Part shown: piece by piece, positions 1-5,738 of the stretch
How positions within the stretch are numbered: position 1 is the stretch's first letter
How the letters are laid out: the number at the start of each line of letters is the position of its first letter
Source of the DNA: Mycobacterium sp.
GTDB taxonomy: Bacteria > Actinomycetota > Actinomycetes > Mycobacteriales > Mycobacteriaceae
Assembly (NCBI GenBank): GCA_019246375.1
Contig: JAFAQO010000211.1
Location: forward strand, 1 to 5,738
DNA length: 5,738 nucleotides
Direction of reading: 5' to 3'
Program-made: the position numbers and the translations under genes
Notes under the pieces: model-generated
Database searches by the model: none
The model's input: the letters and a program-made list of their open reading frames with translations, nothing else
Told to the model about the DNA's origin: nothing

Positions 1-326
1 TGCAGCGGGCGGTTGGACCGCAAGTCGCGCGAGCAGCCCTGCTATTCGGCATGCGCTTCGATGCCGAAGCTGCCGTTCGGCACGGATTGGCGTTGAGTGT
101 TGCCGAGGACCCGGTCGCCGCCGCGCTGGAGCTGGCCGCCGGACCCGCGGCTGCGCCCCGCGACGTTGTGCTCGCGACGAAAGCCACGATGCGGGCCACT
201 GCTAACCCGGGTTCGGTCGATGTCGAGCAGCATGAACTCGCCAAACGCACCGAGCTCGGGCCGCAGGCCGCTTCGATCCAGTCGCCCGGGTTCGCCGCGC
301 GGTTGGCCGCTGCGCGGCGCAGGTAG
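1..326 (+). CDS. echA14: Enoyl-CoA hydratase/isomerase family protein, C-terminal part (5' end outside window)
   Basis: The window opens inside this gene. The first full codon is at base 3, and 107 residues follow before the TAG at 324-326. The visible part begins [16 protein letters not shown] and ends with an Ala/Arg-rich tail ([10 protein letters not shown]). The [16 protein letters not shown] segment followed by a helical C-terminus is typical of the trimerisation end of crotonase-fold proteins. From memory it matches M. tuberculosis EchA14 (Rv2486) almost residue for residue, so a length near 256 residues is expected and about 60% lies upstream. Family role: hydration of trans-2-enoyl-CoA in fatty-acid beta-oxidation, in the cytoplasm. 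The oxyanion-hole and catalytic residues are outside the window, so the exact reaction cannot be judged here. A hydratase near a branched-chain acyl-CoA-producing operon is metabolically sensible, but they are on opposite strands and separated by glgX. Confidence 0.88.
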   Translation, partial: QRAVGPQVARAALLFGMRFDAEAAVRHGLALSVAEDPVAAALELAAGPAAAPRDVVLATKATMRATANPGSVDVEQHELAKRTELGPQAASIQSPGFAARLAAARRR

Positions 327-358
327 GGTGTCCTACTAGCCGCGCCCGCCCGGATGTT

Positions 359-371
359 TAACCTTCAGGTT
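359..371 (+). promoter_or_regulatory. Possible glgX promoter -10 element overlapping a short inverted repeat
   Basis: The 80-base gap between the echA14-like stop (326) and the preferred glgX start (407) contains TAACCT at 359-364, which fits the loose mycobacterial -10 pattern TANNNT. It would place a transcription start near base 371 and give a leader of about 35 bases. No good -35 hexamer is visible at the right distance. Bases 360-371 form a perfect 5-base inverted repeat (AACCT-TC-AGGTT) that could be an operator half-site pair or a chance palindrome. Both motifs are short, so this is a weak call; glgX could also be co-transcribed with the upstream gene. Confidence 0.22.
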
Positions 372-394
372 TGCAGGCTATTTCGTGGCCGATT

Positions 395-400
395 GAGAGG
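395..400 (+). promoter_or_regulatory. Ribosome binding site that decides the glgX start
   Basis: GAGAGG lies six bases before the GTG at 407-409, an ideal Shine-Dalgarno spacing. The alternative in-frame start TTG at 371 has no comparable purine-rich sequence upstream and would add 12 residues. Starting at 407 gives 721 residues, the length I recall for M. tuberculosis TreX. Confidence 0.65.
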
Positions 401-406
401 GGCGCC

Positions 407-2572
407 GTGACTGAGATCGCCGATTCAGTGAGCCAGCAGGGCGCGGCTCGGGTATGGGAGCAGTGGCCCGGGAAGGCCTATCCACTGGGCGCAACCTACG
501 ACGGGTCGGGCACCAATTTTGCGGTGTTCAGCGAGGTGGCTGAGAAGGTTGAGCTGTGCCTTTTCGACGACGACGGGACTGAGTCCAGGGTGGCGTTGAT
601 CGAGGCCGACGGCTTCGTCTGGCACGGCTTCCTGCCAGAAGTGGAACCCGGTCAGCACTACGGCTACCGGGTCCACGGCCCCTACGACCCGGCCGCCGGG
701 CACCGGTGCAACCCGAACAAGTTGTTGATCGATCCGTACGCGAAGGCTATCGACGGCAACTTTGAGTGGGACCAATCGCTGTTCAGTTACAACTTCGGCG
801 ATCCCGACAGCCGCAATGATGACGACTCCGCGCCGCGCATGCCGAAGTCGGTGGTGATCAACCCGTTCTTCGACTGGGGCGCCGATCGCCCGCCGGGTCA
901 CGAGTACGCCGACACAGTTATCTACGAGGCGCATGTCAAGGGGCTGACCCAGCTACACCCGGACATCCCGGAGCGGATGCGCGGCACGTACGCCGGTATC
1001 GCGCATCCAGTCATGATCGAGCATCTGAAGAATTTGGGCATCACCGCCATCGAGTTGATGCCGGTGCATCACTTCGCGAACGACTCCACGCTGGTGGACA
1101 AGGGACTATCAAATTACTGGGGTTACAACACGATCGGCTTCTTCGCACCTGACTTCAAGTACACCTACAGCACCACTCCGGGCGGTCAGGTGCAGGAGTT
1201 CAAGGCGATGGTCCGCACGCTGCACGAAGAAGGTATCGAGGTCATCCTCGACGTCGTCTACAACCACACCGCAGAGGGCAACCACCAGGGTCCCACGCTA
1301 TCGATGCGCGGCATCGACAACGCCGCGTATTACCGGCTGGTTGAGGACGATCGCCAGTACTACATGGACTACACCGGAACCGGCAACAGCCTTAACGTCG
1401 GCCATCCGCACGCACTTCAACTGATCATGGACTCGTTGCGGTACTGGGTGACCGAAATGCACGTCGACGGCTTCCGCTTCGACCTCGCCGCAACACTGGC
1501 CCGCGAGTTCTACGACGTCGACCGGCTGTCGGCTTTTTTCGAACTGGTGCAACAGGATCCGACGGTCAGCCAGGTTAAGCTGATCGCCGAGCCATGGGAT
1601 GTTGGCCCGGGCGGTTATCAGGTCGGTAATTTCCCGCCGCAATGGACGGAGTGGAACGGCAAGTTCCGCGACACCGTTCGCGACTACTGGCGCGGCGAGC
1701 CGGCTACGCTCGGCGAGTTCGCCTCCCGGCTGACGGGCTCGGCCGACCTCTACGAGAGCACCGCGAGGCGACCTGTCGCTTCAATCAATTTCGTCACCGC
1801 ACACGACGGTTTCACGCTGCGCGACCTGGTCTCGTATAACGAAAAACACAATGAGGCCAACAAAGAAGACAACAACGACGGCGAGAGCAACAACAAGTCC
1901 TGGAACTGCGGCGTGGAAGGTCCGACCGACGATCCGAAAGTCAACGCGCTACGCGCTCGTCAGCAGCGCAACTTTCTCGCGACCACACTCCTGTCGCAGG
2001 GAGTTCCGATGATCTCGCACGGCGATGAGCTTGGCCGCAGTCAGAACGGCAACAATAACGGCTACTGCCAGGACAATGAGATCACCTGGGTGCACTGGGA
2101 CAAGGCGGACACCGAGCTGATGGAATTCACTCGGTCGGTGTCCGCCCTGCGGTCCGCTCATCCGGTATTTCGACGCCGCCGATTCTTCAGTGGGGGGCCG
2201 GTGCGCCGACGGGGTGCAGTGACACAGCCCGACATCTCATGGTTCAGGCCGGACGGCTCCGAAATGAGCGACGACGACTGGGGTTCGGGTTTCGGGAAAT
2301 CGGTAGCAGTCTATTTGAACGGCTTGGGCATTCCCGACCTCGATGCCCGCGGACAGCGAGTTACCGACGATTCTTTTGTGATGTGCTTTAACGCGCACCA
2401 CGAGCCGATTGACTTCACCCTGCCGCCGGAGCAATTCGGCCGAGCATGGGTGCCGGTTGTCGACACCTCCATCTTGACGCCGAATGGCGAAGAGCCGAAA
2501 CCAATCGCAGCTTCGAATGTCCTGCGAGTAGAGGCACGCACAATGGTGGTGCTACAAGCCGACGATCACTGA
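407..2572 (+). CDS. glgX: Glycogen debranching enzyme GlgX/TreX (GH13 isoamylase type)
   Basis: Hydrolyses alpha-1,6 branch points of glycogen or maltodextrins in the cytoplasm, releasing linear maltooligosaccharides; in actinobacteria the related TreX feeds the TreY/TreZ trehalose route. The 721-residue protein (GTG start) has an N-terminal CBM48-like domain at about 24-115 (AYPLGATYDGSGTNFAVFSE), then a GH13 barrel. The four GH13 regions are present: DVVYNH (282-287), DGFRFDLA with the nucleophile Asp359, LIAEPWD with acid/base Glu395, and TAHDGF with the transition-state Asp467. An Asn-rich loop (about 480-505) and the GNNNGYCQDNE segment are typical of isoamylase-type debranchers, and a beta-sandwich C-terminal domain follows. 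The catalytic set is complete and there is no internal stop. M. tuberculosis TreX is very similar, but there the gene sits in a treXYZ cluster; no treY or treZ is visible here, so this may be a stand-alone copy or a paralogue. glgX versus treX naming is therefore uncertain. Confidence 0.95.
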   Translation: MTEIADSVSQQGAARVWEQWPGKAYPLGATYDGSGTNFAVFSEVAEKVELCLFDDDGTESRVALIEADGFVWHGFLPEVEPGQHYGYRVHGPYDPAAGHRCNPNKLLIDPYAKAIDGNFEWDQSLFSYNFGDPDSRNDDDSAPRMPKSVVINPFFDWGADRPPGHEYADTVIYEAHVKGLTQLHPDIPERMRGTYAGIAHPVMIEHLKNLGITAIELMPVHHFANDSTLVDKGLSNYWGYNTIGFFAPDFKYTYSTTPGGQVQEFKAMVRTLHEEGIEVILDVVYNHTAEGNHQGPTLSMRGIDNAAYYRLVEDDRQYYMDYTGTGNSLNVGHPHALQLIMDSLRYWVTEMHVDGFRFDLAATLAREFYDVDRLSAFFELVQQDPTVSQVKLIAEPWDVGPGGYQVGNFPPQWTEWNGKFRDTVRDYWRGEPATLGEFASRLTGSADLYESTARRPVASINFVTAHDGFTLRDLVSYNEKHNEANKEDNNDGESNNKSWNCGVEGPTDDPKVNALRARQQRNFLATTLLSQGVPMISHGDELGRSQNGNNNGYCQDNEITWVHWDKADTELMEFTRSVSALRSAHPVFRRRRFFSGGPVRRRGAVTQPDISWFRPDGSEMSDDDWGSGFGKSVAVYLNGLGIPDLDARGQRVTDDSFVMCFNAHHEPIDFTLPPEQFGRAWVPVVDTSILTPNGEEPKPIAASNVLRVEARTMVVLQADDH

Positions 2573-2579
2573 GTCATCA
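2573..2579. other. Seven-base convergent junction between glgX and bkdC, no terminator seen
   Basis: The glgX TGA (2570-2572) and the bkdC TAG (minus strand, 2582-2580) are separated by only seven bases. There is no GC-rich hairpin followed by a T-run on either strand around 2540-2640. The short palindromes here (TGAGTCA at 2570-2576 and CTCCGGAG inside bkdC) are too small for an intrinsic terminator. Transcripts from each side probably run into the opposite gene or end by a factor-dependent mechanism. Confidence 0.6.
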
Positions 2580-3041
2580 CTACAGATCCAGCAGAGCCGT
2601 CTCCGGAGCCTCGACGAGTTCGCGGAGTTCGCAGAGGAATTGCGCGACCTGAGCACCGTCAGCGACGCGGTGGTCGAAGGCGCACGTCAGTGTCATCTGA
2701 GGACGGATCACGACCGTGTCCTCGACGACCGCGGGCCGCGGCTTGAGGGAACCCATGCCCAAAATCGCTGCCTCGGGATGGTTGATCACCGGTACCCCAT
2801 CGTCAAGTCCGAGGGCGCCGAAGTTCGACACCGTGAATGTAGAGCCTTGCAACTCGGCGGGTTTGAGGCTCCCGGCACGGGCTTTCCGGATCAGCCGCGC
2901 CACGCAGTCGGCGAGTTCGCGGGTGGTCTTGTCCTGTGCGTCGGCGACTACCGCAACCAGCAGCCCACGAGGCGTGGCGACACCGAAGCCGAGATGTACC
3001 GCGTGATGGCAGTGCACCTGCCGGCCCTCGGGGCCGTCCAC
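2580..3041 (-). CDS. bkdC: E2 acyltransferase, C-terminal fragment carrying the catalytic motif
   Basis: This is the open frame after the internal TGA, 153 residues if translation restarts at the GTG (3041-3039) directly next to the stop. It holds most of the chloramphenicol-acetyltransferase-like catalytic domain: [15 protein letters not shown] (15-29), the [13 protein letters not shown] segment (66-78), [10 protein letters not shown] (86-95) and the active-site FDHRVADG, with His124 and Asp128 of the HxxxDG signature. It ends ETALLDL, the same end I recall for the M. tuberculosis protein. It lacks the lipoyl and subunit-binding domains and the first ~75 residues of the catalytic domain, so on its own it should not fold into the normal trimeric core. 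I see no Shine-Dalgarno sequence at a usable distance before the GTG; the nearest purine-rich bases are about 18 upstream. Separate expression is therefore doubtful and would depend on termination-reinitiation. Confidence 0.7.
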   Translation of the reverse strand: MDGPEGRQVHCHHAVHLGFGVATPRGLLVAVVADAQDKTTRELADCVARLIRKARAGSLKPAELQGSTFTVSNFGALGLDDGVPVINHPEAAILGMGSLKPRPAVVEDTVVIRPQMTLTCAFDHRVADGAQVAQFLCELRELVEAPETALLDL

Positions 3042-3791
3042 TCACGTCGAGTTGAGGACCTTGTTGTGCTGCAGTGCGATGAGCAACAGCCGTAAGGTGA
3101 GCACAAACGGCGTGACGACCTCCCCGTCGCCACGCGCGTTGAGGCGGTCGCGCAACTTGATCAGGTTTGTGCAGTCAACCTGAACACTGGCGTGCGCATC
3201 GGGAATCTCTCTGCGGGACAAAGTCATCCGCTGGGCCATATGGGCCTGAACCCCGCGCACAGGTGATACGTCATATGAGACACCCGGCCGCTCGGCGCCC
3301 ACTCCGGCGGCCGCCAAGACGGCCTCCCGACTGATCAGCCCGTTGGGACCAGGCGGTAGCTCGTTCAAGTCGACGAGCAACTCAGCGGCCAGCTTACGCA
3401 CGGCCGGTTTGGCTCTCGGACGCCCGGCGGCCCTCCTGCTGCTATCGAGGGCATCATCGGCACCGTATCCGACGAGTACCGGCCTGCGCGTGGAGGACTC
3501 GCCGTTCGACCCGCTGGGAGCCGGCACCGCATCCGGCCCGGTGTCGATTCGCACCAGCAGTGAGCCGACCTCGAGGACGTCGCCCTCTGCGCCGCAGATC
3601 TCAACGATCCGGCCGGCGTAGGGACTGGGAATTTCGATCTCAGCCTTCGCGGTCTCCACTGAGCACAACAGTTGGTTGAGTTCGACGTCGTCACCGACGG
3701 CGATATTCCAGCATGACACCGTGACCTCTTCCAGGCCCTCGCCGAGGTCGGGGACCAGAAAAGGCTTGACCCGGGGGTCGTCACCGCTCAT
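3042..3791 (-). CDS. bkdC: E2 acyltransferase, N-terminal fragment with lipoyl and subunit-binding domains
   Basis: Open frame from the ATG at 3791 to the internal TGA at 3044-3042, 249 residues. Residues about 8-84 are a biotinyl/lipoyl domain (PDLGEGLEE near the start, and the lipoylation motif ETAKAE with Lys49). A Pro/Ser/Gly-rich linker follows (about 85-126), then a peripheral subunit-binding domain at about 128-163 ([15 protein letters not shown]...[10 protein letters not shown]) that would hold E1 or E3. From about 174 the acyltransferase domain begins ([23 protein letters not shown]) but stops at LNST. The fragment could be lipoylated but has no active site. The start at 3791 is preferred over an upstream in-frame ATG at 3848 because GGAG (3800-3797) lies five bases before it and it forms an ATGA overlap with the bkdB stop. 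The lipoyl domain also begins soon after it, as in relatives. Confidence 0.82.
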   Translation of the reverse strand: MSGDDPRVKPFLVPDLGEGLEEVTVSCWNIAVGDDVELNQLLCSVETAKAEIEIPSPYAGRIVEICGAEGDVLEVGSLLVRIDTGPDAVPAPSGSNGESSTRRPVLVGYGADDALDSSRRAAGRPRAKPAVRKLAAELLVDLNELPPGPNGLISREAVLAAAGVGAERPGVSYDVSPVRGVQAHMAQRMTLSRREIPDAHASVQVDCTNLIKLRDRLNARGDGEVVTPFVLTLRLLLIALQHNKVLNST

Positions 3792-3800
3792 GGCTGCTCC
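3788..3800 (-). promoter_or_regulatory. bkdB/bkdC ATGA overlap with bkdC ribosome binding site
   Basis: The bkdC ATG (3791-3789) and the bkdB TGA (3790-3788) share bases as ATGA. GGAG at 3800-3797 is five bases before the ATG and lies inside the last codons of bkdB. This is a classic translational-coupling arrangement and supports the short bkdC start. Confidence 0.75.
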
Positions 3801-4846
3801 AGCGCCCGCTCGACACAATCCAGTAGCCGGTCCGGACCAGGCAGCCACAGCTTCTCTAACCGCGCTGGCGGGTACGGAGTGTCAAATCCGCAGGCGCGCA
3901 ACACCGGCGCCTCCAGCTCATAGAACATCTCCTCCTGGATACGTGCGGCCAGCCCGGCGCCGTAACCCAGGCTGCGCGGCCCCTCGTGCAGCACCACACA
4001 GCGCCCGGTCCGGCGGATGGACGCCGCCACGGTGTCGAAGTCCAGCGGGACCAGCGAACGCAGATCGACGACTTCCAGGCTCCAACCGCGCTGGCGCTCA
4101 GCCATTTGCGCAGCAGACAAGGCGGTGCCGACCAGTCCGCCGTAGGTCAACACGGTGACATCGGTACCGATCCGGCGAACCGCAGCTTGCCCGATGGCAC
4201 GTGCCGGCTGGCTGGTGTCGACGACTTCGCGACCCCAATAGCGCCGCTTCGGCTCCAGGAACATCACCGGGTCCGGGCAGGAAATAGCGTGCCGCAACAG
4301 CCAGTAAGCATCTGACGGTGCCGACGGGACGACAACCTTGAGACCGGCCGTATGCGCCCAATAGGACTCGGTGGACTCTGAATGATGCTCGACCGCGCCG
4401 ATACCCCCGAAAGACGGTATCCGTACCGTGACCGGCATGTTGACCTCACCGCGGGTACGGGTGTGGTACTTGGCCAGATGGCTGACGACTTGATCGAAGG
4501 CGGGGTAGGCGAACCCGTCGAACTGGATTTCGGGAACTGGCACAAAGCCGCGCAACGCCAGCCCGACCGCGATCCCGATCAGTGCGGATTCGGCCAGCGG
4601 CGTATCGAAGCAGCGATCTTTGCCGAAGGTTGCAGTCAGCCCCTCGGTCACCCGGAATACCCCACCCTGGGCCGCAACGTCTTCGCCGAAGACAAGTACC
4701 CGCTCATCGGCGGCCATCGCGTCGTGCAGTGCCCGATTGAGCGCTTGCACCATGGTCAACGGTTGACCTTCAGTCGGCTCGGCGACGGGTAACGCTTGGG
4801 GCGCTGTGCGGTCCGGTCGGGTAGGTGGGTCGGCGATCTGGGTCAT
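3788..4846 (-). CDS. bkdB: Branched-chain 2-oxo acid dehydrogenase E1 component, beta subunit
   Basis: Beta half of the thiamine-diphosphate-dependent E1 heterotetramer, which decarboxylates 2-oxo acids from Val, Leu and Ile and transfers the acyl group to the E2 lipoyl arm. The 352-residue protein has a variable N-terminus (1-28). The transketolase-like pyrimidine-binding domain then runs from [11 protein letters not shown] (30-40) and includes [19 protein letters not shown] with Glu55, [19 protein letters not shown] (80-98), the [14 protein letters not shown] segment (106-119) and the conserved His pair EHHSES (153-158). A C-terminal transketolase domain follows from about 210, with [19 protein letters not shown] (285-303) and the [13 protein letters not shown] ending. 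Length and sequence match M. tuberculosis BkdB (Rv2496c, about 348 residues, from memory). Two adjacent ATGs exist (4849 and 4846). The second is preferred because AAAGAGG is four bases before it against one base before the first, and because the relative begins MTQIAD. No lesions are seen. Confidence 0.95.
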   Translation of the reverse strand: MTQIADPPTRPDRTAPQALPVAEPTEGQPLTMVQALNRALHDAMAADERVLVFGEDVAAQGGVFRVTEGLTATFGKDRCFDTPLAESALIGIAVGLALRGFVPVPEIQFDGFAYPAFDQVVSHLAKYHTRTRGEVNMPVTVRIPSFGGIGAVEHHSESTESYWAHTAGLKVVVPSAPSDAYWLLRHAISCPDPVMFLEPKRRYWGREVVDTSQPARAIGQAAVRRIGTDVTVLTYGGLVGTALSAAQMAERQRGWSLEVVDLRSLVPLDFDTVAASIRRTGRCVVLHEGPRSLGYGAGLAARIQEEMFYELEAPVLRACGFDTPYPPARLEKLWLPGPDRLLDCVERALEQP

Positions 4847-4857
4847 CATGCCTCTTT
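4844..4857 (-). promoter_or_regulatory. bkdA/bkdB start-stop overlap with bkdB ribosome binding site
   Basis: On the minus strand the order is AAAGAGG-C-ATGATG. The purine run (4857-4851) lies in the last bkdA codons. The bkdA TGA (4848-4846) is embedded in the two tandem ATGs. Use of the second ATG gives a one-base TGATG overlap, and use of the first gives ATGA. Either implies that ribosomes finishing bkdA can start bkdB directly, keeping alpha and beta subunits in equal amounts. Confidence 0.7.
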
Positions 4858-5738
4858 AGCCAGCTCGGCCCGCAGCTGCCGGCGTTGTGCTTCCAGCCCT
4901 GGAGTGATTTCCTCGAACACCGTGGTGAATACCTCGTCGATGTCGATGTCGGGCGCCCCGAACACCGCGTCGCGCAGCTCGGTTCGCAACCGCTGCGCCC
5001 GGGCGGCGACCCGCTCTTCAAACCGTTCCGACCACACGCCGCGGTCCTGCAAGTACGTGCGGTAGCGCGGAATCGGGTCCAGCGCAAGCCAGCGGTCCAG
5101 CTCTTCTTGGCTCCGGTAACGAGTCGGATCGTCGGACGTGGTGTGCGGGCCGAGGCGGTAGGTGACCGCCTCGATCAGCGTCGGCCCTTGGCCGGCTCTG
5201 GCCCGGGCAGCGGCTTCGGCCATCACCGCATAGCACGCCAACACATCGTTGCCATCCACGCGAATTCCCGGCATCCCGTATGCGATCGCCTTGTGCGCGA
5301 GGGACAGTGCGACGGTCTGCTCATGTACCGGCACGGAGATCGCCCACTGGTTGTTTTGCACGTAGAACACGCACGGCGCCGCGAACACCGCCGCGAAGTT
5401 CAGCGCCTCATGCACGTCACCTTCGCTGGTGGCGCCGTCACCGAGGAATGCCACCGTCACGGAGTCCTCGCCGAGGCGCTGGGCGGCCATCGCCGCACCC
5501 ACGGCATGCAGACCTTGGGTGCCCACGGGAACGGAGATAGGTGCACAACACTTCTTGGTGAATTCCAGACCGCCATGCCAGGTTCCGCGCCACGCGGCGC
5601 CGACGTGGCCCGGCGGTATGCCCCGCACAAGGATGACACCCAATTCGCGGTACTGCGGGAACAACCAGTCCGTCTTGCGCAGGCTTGCGGCGGCGCCGAC
5701 TTGCGCGGCCTCTTGGCCGTTGCTGGACGGGAACAGCG
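4846..5738 (-). CDS. bkdA: Branched-chain 2-oxo acid dehydrogenase E1 component, alpha subunit (N-terminus outside window)
   Basis: Alpha half of the E1 decarboxylase, first gene of the visible operon. The frame stays open to the right edge, giving 296 visible residues before the TGA (4848-4846). About 70 N-terminal residues are missing if it has the length of M. tuberculosis BkdA (Rv2497c, about 367 residues, from memory). The first visible part contains SNGQEAAQVGAAASLRKTDW and FPQYRELGV, typical of E1 alpha. The thiamine-diphosphate/Mg motif is intact: GDG (5442-5434), 26 residues, then NN (5355-5350), within GDGATSEGDVHEALNFAAV. The loop YRLGPHTTSDDPTRYR corresponds to the conserved, in mammals phosphorylated, loop of E1 alpha. 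VDGNDVLACY and GPTLIEAVTYR complete the family pattern. A TTG at 5664 is not the true start, since homology continues upstream of it. The promoter and any regulator of the operon lie beyond the window. Confidence 0.95.
   Translation of the reverse strand, partial: LFPSSNGQEAAQVGAAASLRKTDWLFPQYRELGVILVRGIPPGHVGAAWRGTWHGGLEFTKKCCAPISVPVGTQGLHAVGAAMAAQRLGEDSVTVAFLGDGATSEGDVHEALNFAAVFAAPCVFYVQNNQWAISVPVHEQTVALSLAHKAIAYGMPGIRVDGNDVLACYAVMAEAAARARAGQGPTLIEAVTYRLGPHTTSDDPTRYRSQEELDRWLALDPIPRYRTYLQDRGVWSERFEERVAARAQRLRTELRDAVFGAPDIDIDEVFTTVFEEITPGLEAQRRQLRAELAKEA

Larger units (their letters stand above)
2580..3791 (-). pseudogene. bkdC: bkdC, E2 of branched-chain 2-oxo acid dehydrogenase, interrupted by one in-frame TGA
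   Basis: Read as one unit, the sequence from the ATG at 3791 to the TAG at 2580 encodes 403 codons with a single internal TGA at codon 250 (bases 3044-3042). The frame is the same on both sides, so this is a nonsense change rather than a frameshift. M. tuberculosis BkdC (Rv2495c, about 393 residues, from memory) reads ...LNST-W-VD... at this point, so TGG to TGA (a C to T change on the + strand at 3042) explains it. The family protein is the dihydrolipoamide acyltransferase core that takes branched acyl groups from E1 and passes them to CoA. Flanking sequence shows no other damage, which points to a recent mutation or a sequence error. If real, the E2 core would not be made as one chain, and the complex would probably be inactive unless readthrough or reinitiation rescues it. 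The two halves are described separately. Confidence 0.8.

Noticed and set aside
371..373. TTG as the glgX start (733 residues)
   Set aside because: The GTG at 407 has a well-spaced Shine-Dalgarno sequence and gives the usual family length; the extra 12 residues show no conserved features.
425..934. Open frame of 169 codons on the minus strand opposite the start of glgX
   Set aside because: It lies opposite the conserved CBM48 and early barrel region of glgX, has no family features and no supporting ribosome binding site that I could see.
1830..1905. A-rich, lower-GC patch inside glgX that might suggest inserted DNA
   Set aside because: It encodes the Asn/Lys/Glu-rich loop that is conserved in GlgX/TreX proteins, so amino-acid composition explains the base bias.
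3042..3044. Internal TGA as a selenocysteine codon
   Set aside because: The corresponding residue in the M. tuberculosis protein is Trp, not Cys, and the position is not a redox or catalytic site in E2 enzymes.
2640..3095. Open frame of 151 codons on the + strand opposite bkdC
   Set aside because: It is antisense to conserved E2 sequence, shows no recognisable domain and has the biased composition expected from a shadow frame in GC-rich coding DNA.
3792..3848. Upstream ATG at 3848 as the bkdC start
   Set aside because: It would give a 58-base overlap with bkdB and an N-terminal extension unlike E2 proteins; the ATG at 3791 has both a binding site and the ATGA overlap.
3676..4158. Open frame of 160 codons on the + strand across the bkdB/bkdC junction
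   Set aside because: Pro/Arg/Ser-rich shadow translation opposite two well-supported genes.
5662..5664. TTG as a bkdA start
   Set aside because: E1 alpha homology continues without a break upstream to the window edge, so this is an internal leucine codon.

Overview
The window looks like chromosomal DNA from a slow-growing-type Mycobacterium. The base composition is GC-rich, and every protein read here closely resembles, from memory, a Mycobacterium tuberculosis protein: EchA14 (Rv2486), TreX/GlgX (Rv1564c) and BkdA/BkdB/BkdC (Rv2497c-Rv2495c). No database search was run and I do not name a species.

Layout. Bases 1-326 (+) hold the C-terminal end of an enoyl-CoA hydratase/isomerase, echA14-like. 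After an 80-base gap comes a complete glycogen-debranching GH13 enzyme, glgX/treX (407-2572, +). Seven bases beyond its stop, and converging on it, is a three-gene minus-strand operon that reads from the right edge leftwards: bkdA (E1 alpha, 5' end beyond the window), bkdB (E1 beta) and bkdC (E2). These encode a branched-chain 2-oxo acid dehydrogenase. The bkd genes are joined by 1-4 base start/stop overlaps, which suggests translational coupling. The E3 subunit (dihydrolipoamide dehydrogenase) is not in the window; in M. tuberculosis it is encoded elsewhere.

The most notable observation is that bkdC is interrupted by one in-frame TGA (minus strand, bases 3044-3042), where the M. tuberculosis protein has tryptophan. 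The reading frame continues intact on both sides. The lipoyl domain, the E1/E3-binding domain and the start of the acyltransferase domain are therefore separated from the catalytic HxxxDG motif. This could be a recent nonsense mutation, a sequencing error, or a split gene using the GTG that directly follows the stop.

The second point is gene order. In M. tuberculosis, as I recall it, echA14 and bkdC flank a block of PE_PGRS, regulator and toxin-antitoxin genes. Here the same two flanks enclose only glgX, so this interval differs between lineages.

I found no RNA genes, mobile elements, CRISPR arrays, long repeats or convincing intrinsic terminators. Apart from the broken E2 gene and the locus content, this is ordinary metabolic chromosome, and I see no sign of an undescribed multi-gene system.
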